From Schaalia radingae (GTDB lineage: Bacteria > Actinomycetota > Actinomycetes > Actinomycetales > Actinomycetaceae): a stretch of 64,000 bases of DNA. Where the stretch lies: NCBI RefSeq assembly GCF_900106055.1, contig NZ_LT629792.1, positions 124,001 to 188,000 on the forward strand, given 5' to 3'. The translations under genes were made by a program, and so were the position numbers. Shown piece by piece: positions 27,097-35,329 of the stretch (position 1 is the stretch's first letter; each line of letters opens with the position of its first letter). The notes beneath the pieces were generated by a model, which saw only the letters and a program-made list of their open reading frames with translations, did no database searches and was not told where the DNA came from.

Positions 27097-27182
27097 GGTA
27101 GCGTGTCCGAGCGGCCGAAGGTGCAGCACTCGAAATGCTGTGTGGTGATAAGCCACCCTGGGTTCGAATCCCAGCGCTACCG
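27097..27182 (+). tRNA. tRNA-Ser (CGA)
   Basis: An 86-base cloverleaf. The acceptor stem GGTAGCG pairs with CGCTACC (27175-27181). The anticodon stem CAGCA/TGCTG encloses the loop CTCGAAA with anticodon CGA at 27131-27133. A long variable arm (GTGGTGATAAGCCAC) is typical of class II tRNA-Ser, and the T-loop is GGTTCGAATCC. CCA is not encoded. TAATCT at 27081 is a plausible -10 element. An integrase gene lies directly downstream, so the 3' half is the likely prophage attachment site. Confidence 0.97.
27137..27182 (+). other. probable prophage attachment site (attL) in the tRNA-Ser 3' half
   Basis: A phage tyrosine recombinase gene begins about 170 bases after an intact tRNA gene, and phage genes fill the rest of the window. 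Phages that use tRNA genes usually recombine in the T-arm/3' end and restore the tRNA. The matching attR is not in the window, so the core limits cannot be set. Confidence 0.6.
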
Positions 27183-27189
27183 CGGCAGG

Positions 27190-27220
27190 CCCCAGTAATC
27201 CTTGTGATGCTGGGGTTTTT
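27190..27220 (+). terminator. intrinsic terminator of tRNA-Ser
   Basis: CCCCAG (27190-27195) pairs with CTGGGG (27210-27215), followed directly by five T (27216-27220). It lies eight bases past the tRNA and insulates the integrase gene from tRNA transcription. Confidence 0.85.
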
Positions 27221-27352
27221 CGTTGGAATACCGCGGTTTCGCGCCGACCCGCGTTAAGCCGACACACGCCTACAAACGCCGGTATTCGCCTATGATGAGA
27301 ACCTGAGCAGAACCTGAGCAGAACCCACATGAGAGGAAGCAGGGCAGGGATT

Positions 27353-28507
27353 ATGGCGCGCGGCGGAGTAGGCACAGTCATCAAATACCCCATAAAAGGC
27401 GGAGTACGATACAAAGCCGTCGTGCAGCATCACGGCAAAAAATATATCGAGGGCGGTTTCCTCACCGCCGCGAAAGCCCGCACCCGCGCGTGGCGCATGA
27501 AGGAGGAACTCCTAGACGGCACCTACCTATCCCCGCGCGAGAAAGCGCAGCAAGAAGAATCCGCCGCGAGTGCGACTATTACCGTGCGAGACTACGCCGC
27601 GCAGTGGCTTGACAGGTGGCGCAGCATGCAGGCCGACGGCAGGGTCTCCGCAAATACCATCCGCACCTACAAATCATGCGTCCGCCATTACGTGCTGCCA
27701 GCGCTGGGAGATAGGACGGTCGCTAGCCTATCGGAGGAGGACATACGCGAGTGGTATGCGAGCGTGGCACCCGGAAAATCAGCGTCTACGCGGGCGAATG
27801 TTTACCGGGCGATGTCGTCGATGATGCGAAGCGCCGTGGAGGACAGGCTTATACCGGTGTCACCGTGTCGTGTGCGTGGAGCGGGGAGCACGCGCCCCGG
27901 TGATAATCAGCGCGAGCAGTACTATTTCACACACAGCGAGTTTTTGAATCTGATCGGGGCGCTGGAAGCCTCAGACATGCCATCATACGCGGGAATAGCC
28001 GCGCTCCTGTACTACACGGCGTGCAGGCCGTCTGAAGCGCGAGCGCTTAGGGGTCGGGATTTTGATTTCGAGCACGCACGCGTGTGGTACGGGTCGGGCA
28101 TGCAGCGTAGTGAGAGCGGGGAGGTGGTGGAGGGCCCGACGAAAACCCGCCGCGGCCGATGGGCACCCATGTGCCACCAGCTCGTGGAGTATGTGAGGCC
28201 TATCGTGGAGCGGGCGGAACGCGACGAGTGGGTTTTTCACGCCCCGGGCGACGTGTCGCAGCCCGCGAGCGATAAGCATGTGAGCCGGCGCGCGCGCCGC
28301 GCGCTGGACAGTATCGGGCTTGAGCGCGCGGAATTATACGATTTGAAGCACACGTGCTTGACAAATTTGGGGCGGGCGGGCGCCTCGCTCAAGGAATTGA
28401 TGGATTTGCCTGGGCACTCACAGATCGAGACGGTGCTGAAATATCAGCTGTCGGATTTTGAGCGGGTGGCTAGTGCGGTGGGTCGGATGGCAAACAACCT
28501 CAAATAG
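27353..28507 (+). CDS. int: phage integrase, tyrosine recombinase
   Basis: A 384-residue site-specific recombinase. It has an AP2-like arm-binding N-terminus (YKAVVQHHGKKYIEGGF), a core-binding domain (about 75-165) and a catalytic domain (about 190-384). Catalytic positions seen are Arg225 (TACRPSEARAL), Lys264, the box YDLKHT (329-334), His355 (PGHS) and nucleophile Tyr364 (VLKY). The usual HDLRHT box therefore carries Tyr for His and Lys for Arg. The start at 27353 follows AGGGA; an ATG at 27329 lacks a ribosome binding site. An 11-bp direct repeat AACCTGAGCAG lies just upstream (about 27300-27321). Confidence 0.92.
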   Translation: MARGGVGTVIKYPIKGGVRYKAVVQHHGKKYIEGGFLTAAKARTRAWRMKEELLDGTYLSPREKAQQEESAASATITVRDYAAQWLDRWRSMQADGRVSANTIRTYKSCVRHYVLPALGDRTVASLSEEDIREWYASVAPGKSASTRANVYRAMSSMMRSAVEDRLIPVSPCRVRGAGSTRPGDNQREQYYFTHSEFLNLIGALEASDMPSYAGIAALLYYTACRPSEARALRGRDFDFEHARVWYGSGMQRSESGEVVEGPTKTRRGRWAPMCHQLVEYVRPIVERAERDEWVFHAPGDVSQPASDKHVSRRARRALDSIGLERAELYDLKHTCLTNLGRAGASLKELMDLPGHSQIETVLKYQLSDFERVASAVGRMANNLK

Positions 28508-28547
28508 TGTGACCTATCCCGTATATGCGCCGGCCATAAAAAAAGAT

Positions 28548-28592
28548 GGCCCCGCGCTGAAACACCCACAATAGGGCGCTCAGCGCGGGGCC
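28548..28592 (-). terminator. main terminator of the leftward late operon
   Basis: A perfect 13-bp stem (GGCCCCGCGCTGA at 28548-28560 with its complement at 28580-28592) is followed on the minus strand by ATCTTTTTTT. It lies 20 bases after the last late gene and blocks transcription from running into the convergent integrase gene. Confidence 0.92.
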
Positions 28593-28612
28593 AAACCGCA
28601 CAAAAAACTTGC

Positions 28613-29128
28613 TCACTGCTCGGGGTGTAGTCGCCTGATCGTCTCATCCACCTCACCAAAACGGCGTTTCGTCTCCGTCGACAAGTCACGCACCTCACTG
28701 CGCGTGTCGTTCACCCGTTGGTGCAGCAGTTCACGATCCCTCACCGCGTTCTCCGACGCGCTACGCAGGTCCTTACGGATCTCTAAAATACGTTCCTCGC
28801 TTTGCCTATCACGCTCAGCCTGCTCATGCTGATCCTCACGCATATGCCGATCTTGCTCTTCTAGTTTTTCTCGGATTTCGCCCATCATCCCACTAATCCG
28901 ATCCAAATCATCCCGAAGATTCAAATCGTGATTATTCGCGACTTGGTCGTGTGTCGCGTCAGCAGTTTTTGCGATTCTTGCGAGTTTTTCCTCAAATTTT
29001 TTCGTCAGGAGCTTCACGATCACAGTGATCCCACCTAGCAGGGTGCAGGCTAGGGCGGTGATCGCAGCCACGATTTCGGGGGCGTTGAGCACGGCCATCA
29101 CTGTTTCTGGGACTTCAGTACTGCTCAT
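28613..29128 (-). CDS. membrane-anchored coiled-coil phage protein (DUF2746-like)
   Basis: A 171-residue protein with one membrane helix at about 19-42 (IVAAITALACTLLGGITVIVKLL). It is followed by a long highly charged coiled coil (about 45-165) rich in Glu, Arg and Lys heptads. DUF2746 proteins of actinobacteriophages share this size, layout and position beside the lysis genes. A role in lysis or membrane association is suspected but not proven. It overlaps the holin gene by four bases and is the last gene of the late operon. Confidence 0.75.
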   Translation of the reverse strand: MSSTEVPETVMAVLNAPEIVAAITALACTLLGGITVIVKLLTKKFEEKLARIAKTADATHDQVANNHDLNLRDDLDRISGMMGEIREKLEEQDRHMREDQHEQAERDRQSEERILEIRKDLRSASENAVRDRELLHQRVNDTRSEVRDLSTETKRRFGEVDETIRRLHPEQ

Positions 29129-29514
29129 ACGCGTTCTCCATCAGCTAGGTGCTTGGGCTTGTACCTTGCTTGTTGCCCGTCGCGTGTTTCGCCGCCGGGT
29201 GTAATGATGCCGAGCCAGTCCAACACGCCGAGGCGCTTCAAAATGTGGAACGCTGCCGTCGCATACCCGAGGATGATACCGGCTTGCGTGCAGATGAGCT
29301 GCCACGACAGGGGGTAGGCTCCTGCCCACCACACGCCCACGGCGAGCAGCACAGCAGCGACGATCACGATCAACTGGCGACGTTTAGCCGTCCACCATGG
29401 TTTATCTATGATGGCTTGGACGGGGGGCCAGATGACGCCTACGATGATTGACCACACGAGCGGGTCGATATTCAAATTCAGCTGTAAAGCGCTCAAAAAA
29501 TCCATAGCGGTCAC
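29125..29514 (-). CDS. putative holin
   Basis: A 129-residue protein with three hydrophobic segments (about 18-37, 46-66 and 72-92) and a hydrophilic basic C-terminal tail (RYKPKHLADGERV). Small size, several membrane helices and its location between the endolysin and a DUF2746-like gene indicate a holin, which forms the membrane lesion releasing endolysin. No family signature is certain. It overlaps both neighbours by four bases. Confidence 0.75.
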   Translation of the reverse strand: MTAMDFLSALQLNLNIDPLVWSIIVGVIWPPVQAIIDKPWWTAKRRQLIVIVAAVLLAVGVWWAGAYPLSWQLICTQAGIILGYATAAFHILKRLGVLDWLGIITPGGETRDGQQARYKPKHLADGERV

Positions 29515-30368
29515 CTTCTTGCGTTCTGCTGGTTAACCGCGCGCTGCAAGGCGCGCACAGTTTCCACACCCATGTACCCGTCTACGCTCACGTGGTAGTA
29601 GCGCTGCATAGCTCGCACCGTGTCCATGCCCGTGATACCGTCAGACTTCACACCAAACGCCCGCTGCATGCAGGCTATGAGCTGAGAGCCTTCCGCTGTG
29701 TCGCCTTCCCACTGCCAGCCGCTGCCGTCCCAGTCAGCCGCAGGCAGGAAAACGCGGTTCGGCGCATACTGTGAGCTGACAATTCCGTCCACGGGAGTCC
29801 CGTTAATCCGCTGCAACGCCCTAGTGGTCGCTTTGCCCCACTCACCATCAACCGCGAGCGTGCCCTCCGGTACGACGCTACGAGCGGGCGCACTATATGG
29901 CGGGCGAATCACCGCACACACAGTGTCAAACGACCTCACGCGGCGCGCGACCACACCACCGTTAGACTGCGACCCATACGACCCCGTGGACGTATTACCC
30001 TCAATCGTCTGATACGACCACACATACTTCACTTCCACAATGCCGATATGATCGGCTTCCCCATCATCATCCCAGTCGAAGCACACGAGATCACCGGGTT
30101 GCGCGTCCTCACGTAGGACAAGCCACCCATGAGCGCGCGCCGTGTTGACGCGCCCGGGCACGTACGCACTATCAAAACCCGTGATCCCGGCTCGCCTGAG
30201 GCACCATGTCACAAACATGTCACAATACGGCACGCCACTCGCCGCGAAATACGCGCCGTGCCGCGTCGCGTAGTCACGCCCGTATTTTGATCCCTCAGCT
30301 GGATCATCCCACCGCGAGTACCCCAGCTCACCAGCAGCGATTCTGAGGACATCATTCCCCGTCGCCAT
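29511..30368 (-). CDS. endolysin: CHAP peptidase/amidase plus peptidoglycan-binding repeats
   Basis: A 285-residue lysin. The N-terminal CHAP domain (about 5-160) shows nucleophile Cys49 (VPYCDMFVTW), His107 (ADHIGIVE) and the polar residue region EGNT (123-126). Two peptidoglycan-binding-1-like repeats follow, one around DGEWGKATTRALQR (about 180-200) and one around DGYMGVETVRALQR (about 265-280). It digests the host wall at lysis. There is no signal peptide, so export depends on the holin. ATG 30368 is preceded by GGAGGTGG; upstream in-frame codons fall in the preceding small gene. Confidence 0.92.
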   Translation of the reverse strand: MATGNDVLRIAAGELGYSRWDDPAEGSKYGRDYATRHGAYFAASGVPYCDMFVTWCLRRAGITGFDSAYVPGRVNTARAHGWLVLREDAQPGDLVCFDWDDDGEADHIGIVEVKYVWSYQTIEGNTSTGSYGSQSNGGVVARRVRSFDTVCAVIRPPYSAPARSVVPEGTLAVDGEWGKATTRALQRINGTPVDGIVSSQYAPNRVFLPAADWDGSGWQWEGDTAEGSQLIACMQRAFGVKSDGITGMDTVRAMQRYYHVSVDGYMGVETVRALQRAVNQQNARR

Positions 30369-30480
30369 ATTCCACCTCCACAATCTCAGCCGTATCCGCG
30401 GGCGACCCCGCGCCCGTATCCCCATGCCTTAAAAGCGCCTCAAACTCCACGCGCCCCTCGTTGTTTTCTGTTCCTGGCAT
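30352..30480 (-). CDS. small acidic phage protein upstream of endolysin
   Basis: A 42-residue acidic protein beginning MPGTENNEGRVEFEALL. The ATG follows a GGAGGGGG ribosome binding site. It overlaps the endolysin start by 17 bases in a different frame, suggesting coupling. It sits just after a terminator, so it may be the first gene of a lysis subtranscript. Its function is unknown. Confidence 0.55.
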   Translation of the reverse strand: MPGTENNEGRVEFEALLRHGDTGAGSPADTAEIVEVEYGDGE

Positions 30481-30519
30481 CAAAGACCCCCTCCGTCTCC
30501 CTGGCGTTTCCGCGCACAC

Positions 30520-30547
30520 AAAAAGCGGGACACGAATCACGCCCCGC
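30520..30547 (-). terminator. terminator between tail and lysis genes
   Basis: On the minus strand GCGGGGCG pairs with TGTCCCGC-type bases (8-bp stem with two G-T pairs, 30525-30547) followed by TTTTT (30520-30524). It follows the stop of the small coiled-coil gene at 30566 and precedes the lysis cassette. Confidence 0.7.
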
Positions 30548-30565
30548 CAAAAAAGTTTTTTTCTA

Positions 30566-30868
30566 CTAATGCTCCGCGCCCTCAAAACGCGCGAGCCCCG
30601 TGCCCGCGCTGGGGCTTGGTGGGGCAACCCCGCTGAGCGCCTCCTTCTCCACGCGCTCACGCTCCGCACGCTCCACGGCCGCTTGCTCTAGGCCTTCGCA
30701 CATTGCGTTGATCAGCGCGTCGAAAAGCCCACCCGCACGCACGTAGTCAGCAGCGAGCCTCGCCGCTTGACGCTCAGCCACGCTACGCACGTGCCGGCGC
30801 TCCTGCTCGCGCTCCACTGCTTCTTGCAGGCTGTCTAGTTTTTCGCTTGGCATACCATCAAAATCCAC
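30566..30868 (-). CDS. hypothetical phage protein, helical
   Basis: A 100-residue, highly charged, mainly helical protein (EAVEREQERRHVRSVAERQAA; ERAERERVEKEAL) ending in a Pro/Gly-rich tail. It is positioned between the tail-tip and lysis genes. I do not recognise a family; genes of this kind in actinophages are usually unassigned. Confidence 0.65.
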   Translation of the reverse strand: MDFDGMPSEKLDSLQEAVEREQERRHVRSVAERQAARLAADYVRAGGLFDALINAMCEGLEQAAVERAERERVEKEALSGVAPPSPSAGTGLARFEGAEH

Positions 30869-30889
30869 CCCGAGCCCCTCCCTCGTGTT

Positions 30890-31258
30890 CTAGTTGGTCC
30901 AGTATTGGATCATGTTCAGTGGCACGTAGTCCCACCTCGTCCACACGCTGTTCCCGCCGTGGATCTCCAGATTCCCGTTCGCCCGCACGTATACTTCCGA
31001 CTTGTGCGCTGCTGATGGGAAAACCAAATCTGTCCTCGGGCGCACGGATTCGGGCAGAGTGCAGATCAGGCTGATGCTTTTACCGTCCCACTGCCCGGTG
31101 GTGAGCCGGAGTACGCCCTGAAACATCACGTGCGGGCCGATCGTGTAGATCCTGAATCCGCCGAACGACTGGTCGGCTTTCCACCCCGCGGTCAGGCTCG
31201 GGGTGATCATGCTATGCGCCGGCACAGCGTGAATAATCGGCTGGGGGGTAATGCTCAT
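30890..31258 (-). CDS. tail-tip / receptor-region protein, paralogue A
   Basis: A 122-residue beta-rich protein starting MSITPQPIIHAVPAHS. The ATG lies nine bases behind AAGGAG. Its N-terminal PxIHAVPxxS block recurs in the neighbouring gene at 31273-31668, so the two are related by duplication or share an attachment peptide. It contains FGGFRIYTIGPHVMFQGVLRL and VYVRANGNLEIHGG, typical of phage tail-appendage beta structure. A host-contact role is likely from position but not shown. Confidence 0.65.
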   Translation of the reverse strand: MSITPQPIIHAVPAHSMITPSLTAGWKADQSFGGFRIYTIGPHVMFQGVLRLTTGQWDGKSISLICTLPESVRPRTDLVFPSAAHKSEVYVRANGNLEIHGGNSVWTRWDYVPLNMIQYWTN

Positions 31259-31272
31259 TCCTTGAGTTCTCC

Positions 31273-31668
31273 TTACTCGTTGGCGGTCCACACCATCGGG
31301 CCTGTCAAAAGACCCGAAAACGCGTCATTAATCAGCGTGACACGCCCGGCCACGCGAATCTTCACCTCACCCGTAGTATCAATAAAAAGATTCGCCGTAG
31401 CCGCGATCGAATTCCCAGCCATGATGGTCACAGGCGTATACACGGGCCCACTCGGCCTATACCCCGCGGGGATTAAATACCCGAGCCCAATCCACCCTAC
31501 ACCCGGGTCCAGCAGCCAGTTCCCGCGCGTAGGCCTGAAAATCAGCGACTCCGTGACAACAAGACTCCCAATTTTAATAAGCTTGTTGGCGGATTTGAGA
31601 CCATTGTCAGATAGCGGCGCGCTGGTCTGAATGGGTGGCACAGCGTGGATGACCGGCATTTTACTCAT
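31273..31668 (-). CDS. tail-tip / receptor-region protein, paralogue B
   Basis: A 131-residue protein with the N-terminal PVIHAVPPI block shared with the adjacent gene and a Gly/Pro-rich beta-structured body (GYRPSGPVYTPVTIMAG, LFIDTTGEVKIRVAGRVTL). The ATG follows TAGGAGA, just after the stop of the upstream tail gene. It is probably a small distal-tail or fibre component. Confidence 0.65.
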   Translation of the reverse strand: MSKMPVIHAVPPIQTSAPLSDNGLKSANKLIKIGSLVVTESLIFRPTRGNWLLDPGVGWIGLGYLIPAGYRPSGPVYTPVTIMAGNSIAATANLFIDTTGEVKIRVAGRVTLINDAFSGLLTGPMVWTANE

Positions 31669-31677
31669 CAGCGTCTC

Positions 31678-32052
31678 CTATTTTCCGGGCTCATACCAAA
31701 TATCCTGAGGCTGCATATACTCAGGCCTCACGCTTCCGCACCACCACACCATGGGAGCGTCAGGACGCCGCACGAAAGCGTTCGACCCGTGCTTTACCCA
31801 TGTTGACGTGGCCGCGCCACCCCACGCGCCCATGATGATCGCACGCCTGTTCCACACCATCACCAGCACGCGCTTACCCTCGGGCGGGGCCACCAGCGCG
31901 TCCACAGGCCCAGCCAAAGGCTCGCTCATGCCGTCCAAGCGTACGCGCACAGGCGACGCGCTCGTGACTGTACCCCACTGGAATGAGGGCACAAGATCCA
32001 CGCGCTTCGACAATTTGGCGATCGTATCTACCAGATAGTCCAAGCCAATCAC
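31678..32052 (-). CDS. minor tail protein, small
   Basis: A 124-residue protein. The chosen start is GTG 32052, which overlaps the preceding stop as GTGA. A short coiled segment (LVDTIAKLSKRVDL) is followed by a beta-rich domain (GTVTSASPVRVRLDG, VDALVAPPEGKRVLVMVWN, RAIIMGAWGG) resembling the OB-like domains of baseplate/tail-tip proteins. Position and size fit a tail-tip subunit. Confidence 0.65.
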   Translation of the reverse strand: MIGLDYLVDTIAKLSKRVDLVPSFQWGTVTSASPVRVRLDGMSEPLAGPVDALVAPPEGKRVLVMVWNRRAIIMGAWGGAATSTWVKHGSNAFVRRPDAPMVWWCGSVRPEYMQPQDIWYEPGK

Positions 32053-33095
32053 AGGTCCACCACCTCGCGAATCGTCGTCTTCGCCAAAGCCGACGCATCC
32101 AAACTCATCCCCCATTTTTGGACGACAGCGCGCGCCACCACTCCCTGCGACGAAAACTCAACCAAGTCGTTCGGCTGCAAGGGCACGGGCAGGTGTTGGA
32201 ACTCAATACTCGCGGCGGGCGTGGACCGGTCGATCAAACGCCGGTTCGCTAAATCGTCTAAAACCTGCTGCCCCGTCGCCTCAACACCCGTCTCCACGTG
32301 GGTCACCCACCGGCCCCGTGCCTCATAAGAAAACCGACTCTTGGGGTCTTCATTCAACGCCGACGCGGTCAGCGCGGGCTTATCACCCTCAGCCTGCCCC
32401 ACGAGCACGACCTTATTGGGTACGCCAGCGAGGTCTTGGTCACGCTGCCACGCAGGCAGGTGAATACTAGCGTCGCCTTCCGTGAACCGCCACGCCGCCG
32501 GCCTTTGCGCAGGCTTCACATATGGCTCCACGCGGAACTGCCCCAACCCATCAACCCACAGGCTCCAGTAATTAATGCTCTGTAGTAGGTCGTTGATGAT
32601 GGTGAGTTTCGGCGTCCCAGCGTCCCACACGAGCACACCACGAGTCCGCTCCACACTATGCGTGATAGCGACCCTATCCTCACCAGCACCCCGGATCAGC
32701 TGCTCTACTACGCTGGTCACGAGTGTTTTTTCAGGCAGACTATACGCCCGCTCCACACAATCCTCATCCAAAACCGTCAATTTTGAGAGCAGGTCGACTT
32801 GTCTTGACGCGCCGCTTACGCTCATGCTCATGGTCGGAGCAGCGAGCAGCCACACGCCCAGCGGAAGCACCTCGCCGGACGCCAGCTCATAGGTGATACG
32901 CACACGATCAGATAGCCAGTCAACCTGTTGACCACGGTCAACCATGTTCAGTTGACCCGACCCGCGCAGTCTGGTTGTGGAAGTGAACTCGATGTTCCCG
33001 CCGGTCACGCCGCGCAGCCTACCGCGCAGCATGTCACGCCTTGTCAGCAAATCCACACGAAACGAGGCTTGCCTGTGTGTGGTCCACGCGCTCAC
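32049..33095 (-). CDS. minor tail protein (tail-tip hub-like, DUF5047/5048-like)
   Basis: A 348-residue protein that starts at GTG 33095, overlapping the upstream stop (GTGA). N-terminal sequence includes LRGVTGGNIEFTSTTRLRGSGQLNM and ITYELASGEVLPLGVWLL. The C-terminal part has VEFSSQGVVARAVVQKWGMSLDA. This resembles gpD-like tail hub proteins, in particular the DUF5047/DUF5048-type minor tail proteins of actinophages, which initiate tail assembly. The assignment rests mostly on layout and gene order. Confidence 0.7.
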   Translation of the reverse strand: MSAWTTHRQASFRVDLLTRRDMLRGRLRGVTGGNIEFTSTTRLRGSGQLNMVDRGQQVDWLSDRVRITYELASGEVLPLGVWLLAAPTMSMSVSGASRQVDLLSKLTVLDEDCVERAYSLPEKTLVTSVVEQLIRGAGEDRVAITHSVERTRGVLVWDAGTPKLTIINDLLQSINYWSLWVDGLGQFRVEPYVKPAQRPAAWRFTEGDASIHLPAWQRDQDLAGVPNKVVLVGQAEGDKPALTASALNEDPKSRFSYEARGRWVTHVETGVEATGQQVLDDLANRRLIDRSTPAASIEFQHLPVPLQPNDLVEFSSQGVVARAVVQKWGMSLDASALAKTTIREVVDL

Positions 33096-35323
33096 GACCG
33101 TTCGACCTCCACCAGCTCAAATCTTGCGTCCCAGTATTTCCCACCCGTACCGCGCTTCATGCTCGGGCTTCCCATAGCCGCGTAAAACCTGATGCCGTCA
33201 GGATTCCTGTAGCACACCGGGCCAGCGGTAAGAGCCACCCTGTCCACGTCACTCACGTCAGCACACTCGCTATCAGGTATAAGCCTTGAGGACACCTGCC
33301 ATTTACGATCAACACCAGTCCCGTCGACCATGACCCGCATCATGCGCCCCGCAAAACGGTAAGTCTCCCGCCCCGGCATCTCAGGCGAGAAACTGACCTC
33401 GGGGTCGTAGGGGAGTCGGATCGTGTCCGTGAACCCCACGCCAGCACCCACCCACATAGCAGGACTACTAGCAGTAGCTGTCACACGCACCACGCTAGAC
33501 GACGGCAGACTACTCGTCGCAGTCACCCTATACAGGGTTTCACCATTTGATAGTGCTTCAGGGTCTGTCACAGTGGCCTGCACGGGTAGCCCATCAGCCA
33601 CCAGCTCCCACGTCGCCCCACCATCAGCGGAGCGTTCCACACGGTTACTTACGACGCTCGGAGCCGTGCCCCCGGTGGGGTTCATGATCTGCACGCTCAT
33701 CGCACCAGTGTGATCATCCCACAGCGTAGACACCACGGGCTTTTCAGGCTTCGCATACTCGACATTGACACGCTGCACGGCTGGGGTGGACTCGACACCA
33801 TCACCGGACCGAGCCACGACACTGATCTCGTACTCGTGGCCGTCAAGCACGCTCTCACGCACCACATACCGCGTAGCGTCGCTGGACACCGTGCTGGTCT
33901 CCACCACGCGCCCAGCAGTCACATCCGTGATAGTGACGCGAGCACCGGACTGGCGTGACCCCTGCTCTTGCAGGTACGACCACTCGACCGCAAGACGCGA
34001 CTTCTCGTACTTCCCGCCCGCAGGACTACTAATACTGACGACGGGCCGGTTCACCACGCTAAAAGACGCGACACTACTCCACGGCGACGCGCCCGTTTCC
34101 TGCTGCGGATAGTATGAGCCCCACGTGCGGACCTGCCACTCCACGCGACCCACACGCAGCGAGGACAGGGTATGAGACTGGCGCGCGACACGCCCACCCG
34201 ACACAGTAGTCCACGACCCACCACCCGTACGGTAGCGCACCTGATACGACTGCTGAGTAGACGAATCCGCAGGATTGTGATCCCATGACAGCACGGTTTT
34301 ACCGTCTTCCACGGGGACGGCAGCACCATTAGGCGACAGGTTCTGAGGCGCGTACGGGCGCGCCAGCAGTTGAACAGTGTTTGACGACGAGGACTTCTCA
34401 GACTCCAAAGTGAGCCCCGCCGACACGGTGTTACGCACGGCGTTCACAGTCTCAGCGCTCACCCGATACGAGTGAGCCACCGTTTTAGACGGAGCCGAGT
34501 GTGTCCACGACCGCGTCCCACCGTCAACCGTGGCCACGCGCGACCCATTATCGTAGACATGGAACCGCACATAGTACCCGTCGGAGCGCTCCACGGGTTC
34601 CCACGAGACCGTAATATCGTCACCGGTTTTCACCGCACGCACACTAGTGGGTGGCAGGGGCCGCGTGTTCACCGACCCAGCCCAGTCAAACGCCGACCCA
34701 GCCTCGTTCACCGCGTGCACCGAATACTCAGTGTGCTCACCGCGAGGGGGGTTCACGTCGTCCCACGAGGTAGCACTCCACGGTAGCGACGCCACGAGGT
34801 CCCACTGTTTCAGGCTCCCCGTGTAACGCTTGACCTGTACGGTGCTCCATGGATACAGGCCGTCCGCACCCGTGTAGTTCGGCTCCCACGTCACGCGCGT
34901 CAGCCCATCGCTCTGCCACGCGGCCAGCGGGTTACGCGGAGGGTGCGGAGGCTCATACCCACGCCTACCAATACTCACCGTACGAGACACCGACGGCGTC
35001 CCACCATTCCACACGGGACCAGTCGATGCGCTAAAAGTCACGCTCTGCGCGTACAGTTGAGTCGACACGGTGACAGACCGGCGAGCAATCTCTTTTTGAT
35101 CCCACGAATTCCACGCAGAATAAAACGAATAATCCGCCGTTCCGCCGATACGCCCACCCATGCGCAGCGTACCGTTGAAATTATGCCCGTACCCAGTCGC
35201 CCGAATATAGTACGCGACCGTGATCGTCACGCTCTGAGTCCTAGGCCCAACGCTCCCCGGACTCATCCACGTGTCAATACCCAGCTGCAAATACCCGGAC
35301 GACCCACCCCACGTGATACCCAT
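33092..35323 (-). CDS. minor tail protein with fibronectin type III domains
   Basis: A 743-residue beta-rich protein. The N-terminal 125 residues look like a carbohydrate-binding or attachment module. At least four fibronectin-III-like repeats follow (for example PPTSVRAVKTGDDITVSWEP, APQNLSPNGAAVPVEDGKTV, then RPVVSISSPAGGKYEKSRLA and KPEKPVVSTLWDDHTGAMSV). The C-terminal domain contains FSPEMPGRETYRFAGRMMRV. Fn3 repeats decorate many siphovirus tails and help weak binding to the cell surface. The ATG lies nine bases behind ATAGGAG, just after the tape-measure stop. Confidence 0.85.
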   Translation of the reverse strand: MGITWGGSSGYLQLGIDTWMSPGSVGPRTQSVTITVAYYIRATGYGHNFNGTLRMGGRIGGTADYSFYSAWNSWDQKEIARRSVTVSTQLYAQSVTFSASTGPVWNGGTPSVSRTVSIGRRGYEPPHPPRNPLAAWQSDGLTRVTWEPNYTGADGLYPWSTVQVKRYTGSLKQWDLVASLPWSATSWDDVNPPRGEHTEYSVHAVNEAGSAFDWAGSVNTRPLPPTSVRAVKTGDDITVSWEPVERSDGYYVRFHVYDNGSRVATVDGGTRSWTHSAPSKTVAHSYRVSAETVNAVRNTVSAGLTLESEKSSSSNTVQLLARPYAPQNLSPNGAAVPVEDGKTVLSWDHNPADSSTQQSYQVRYRTGGGSWTTVSGGRVARQSHTLSSLRVGRVEWQVRTWGSYYPQQETGASPWSSVASFSVVNRPVVSISSPAGGKYEKSRLAVEWSYLQEQGSRQSGARVTITDVTAGRVVETSTVSSDATRYVVRESVLDGHEYEISVVARSGDGVESTPAVQRVNVEYAKPEKPVVSTLWDDHTGAMSVQIMNPTGGTAPSVVSNRVERSADGGATWELVADGLPVQATVTDPEALSNGETLYRVTATSSLPSSSVVRVTATASSPAMWVGAGVGFTDTIRLPYDPEVSFSPEMPGRETYRFAGRMMRVMVDGTGVDRKWQVSSRLIPDSECADVSDVDRVALTAGPVCYRNPDGIRFYAAMGSPSMKRGTGGKYWDARFELVEVERS

Positions 35324-35329
35324 CAGCTA

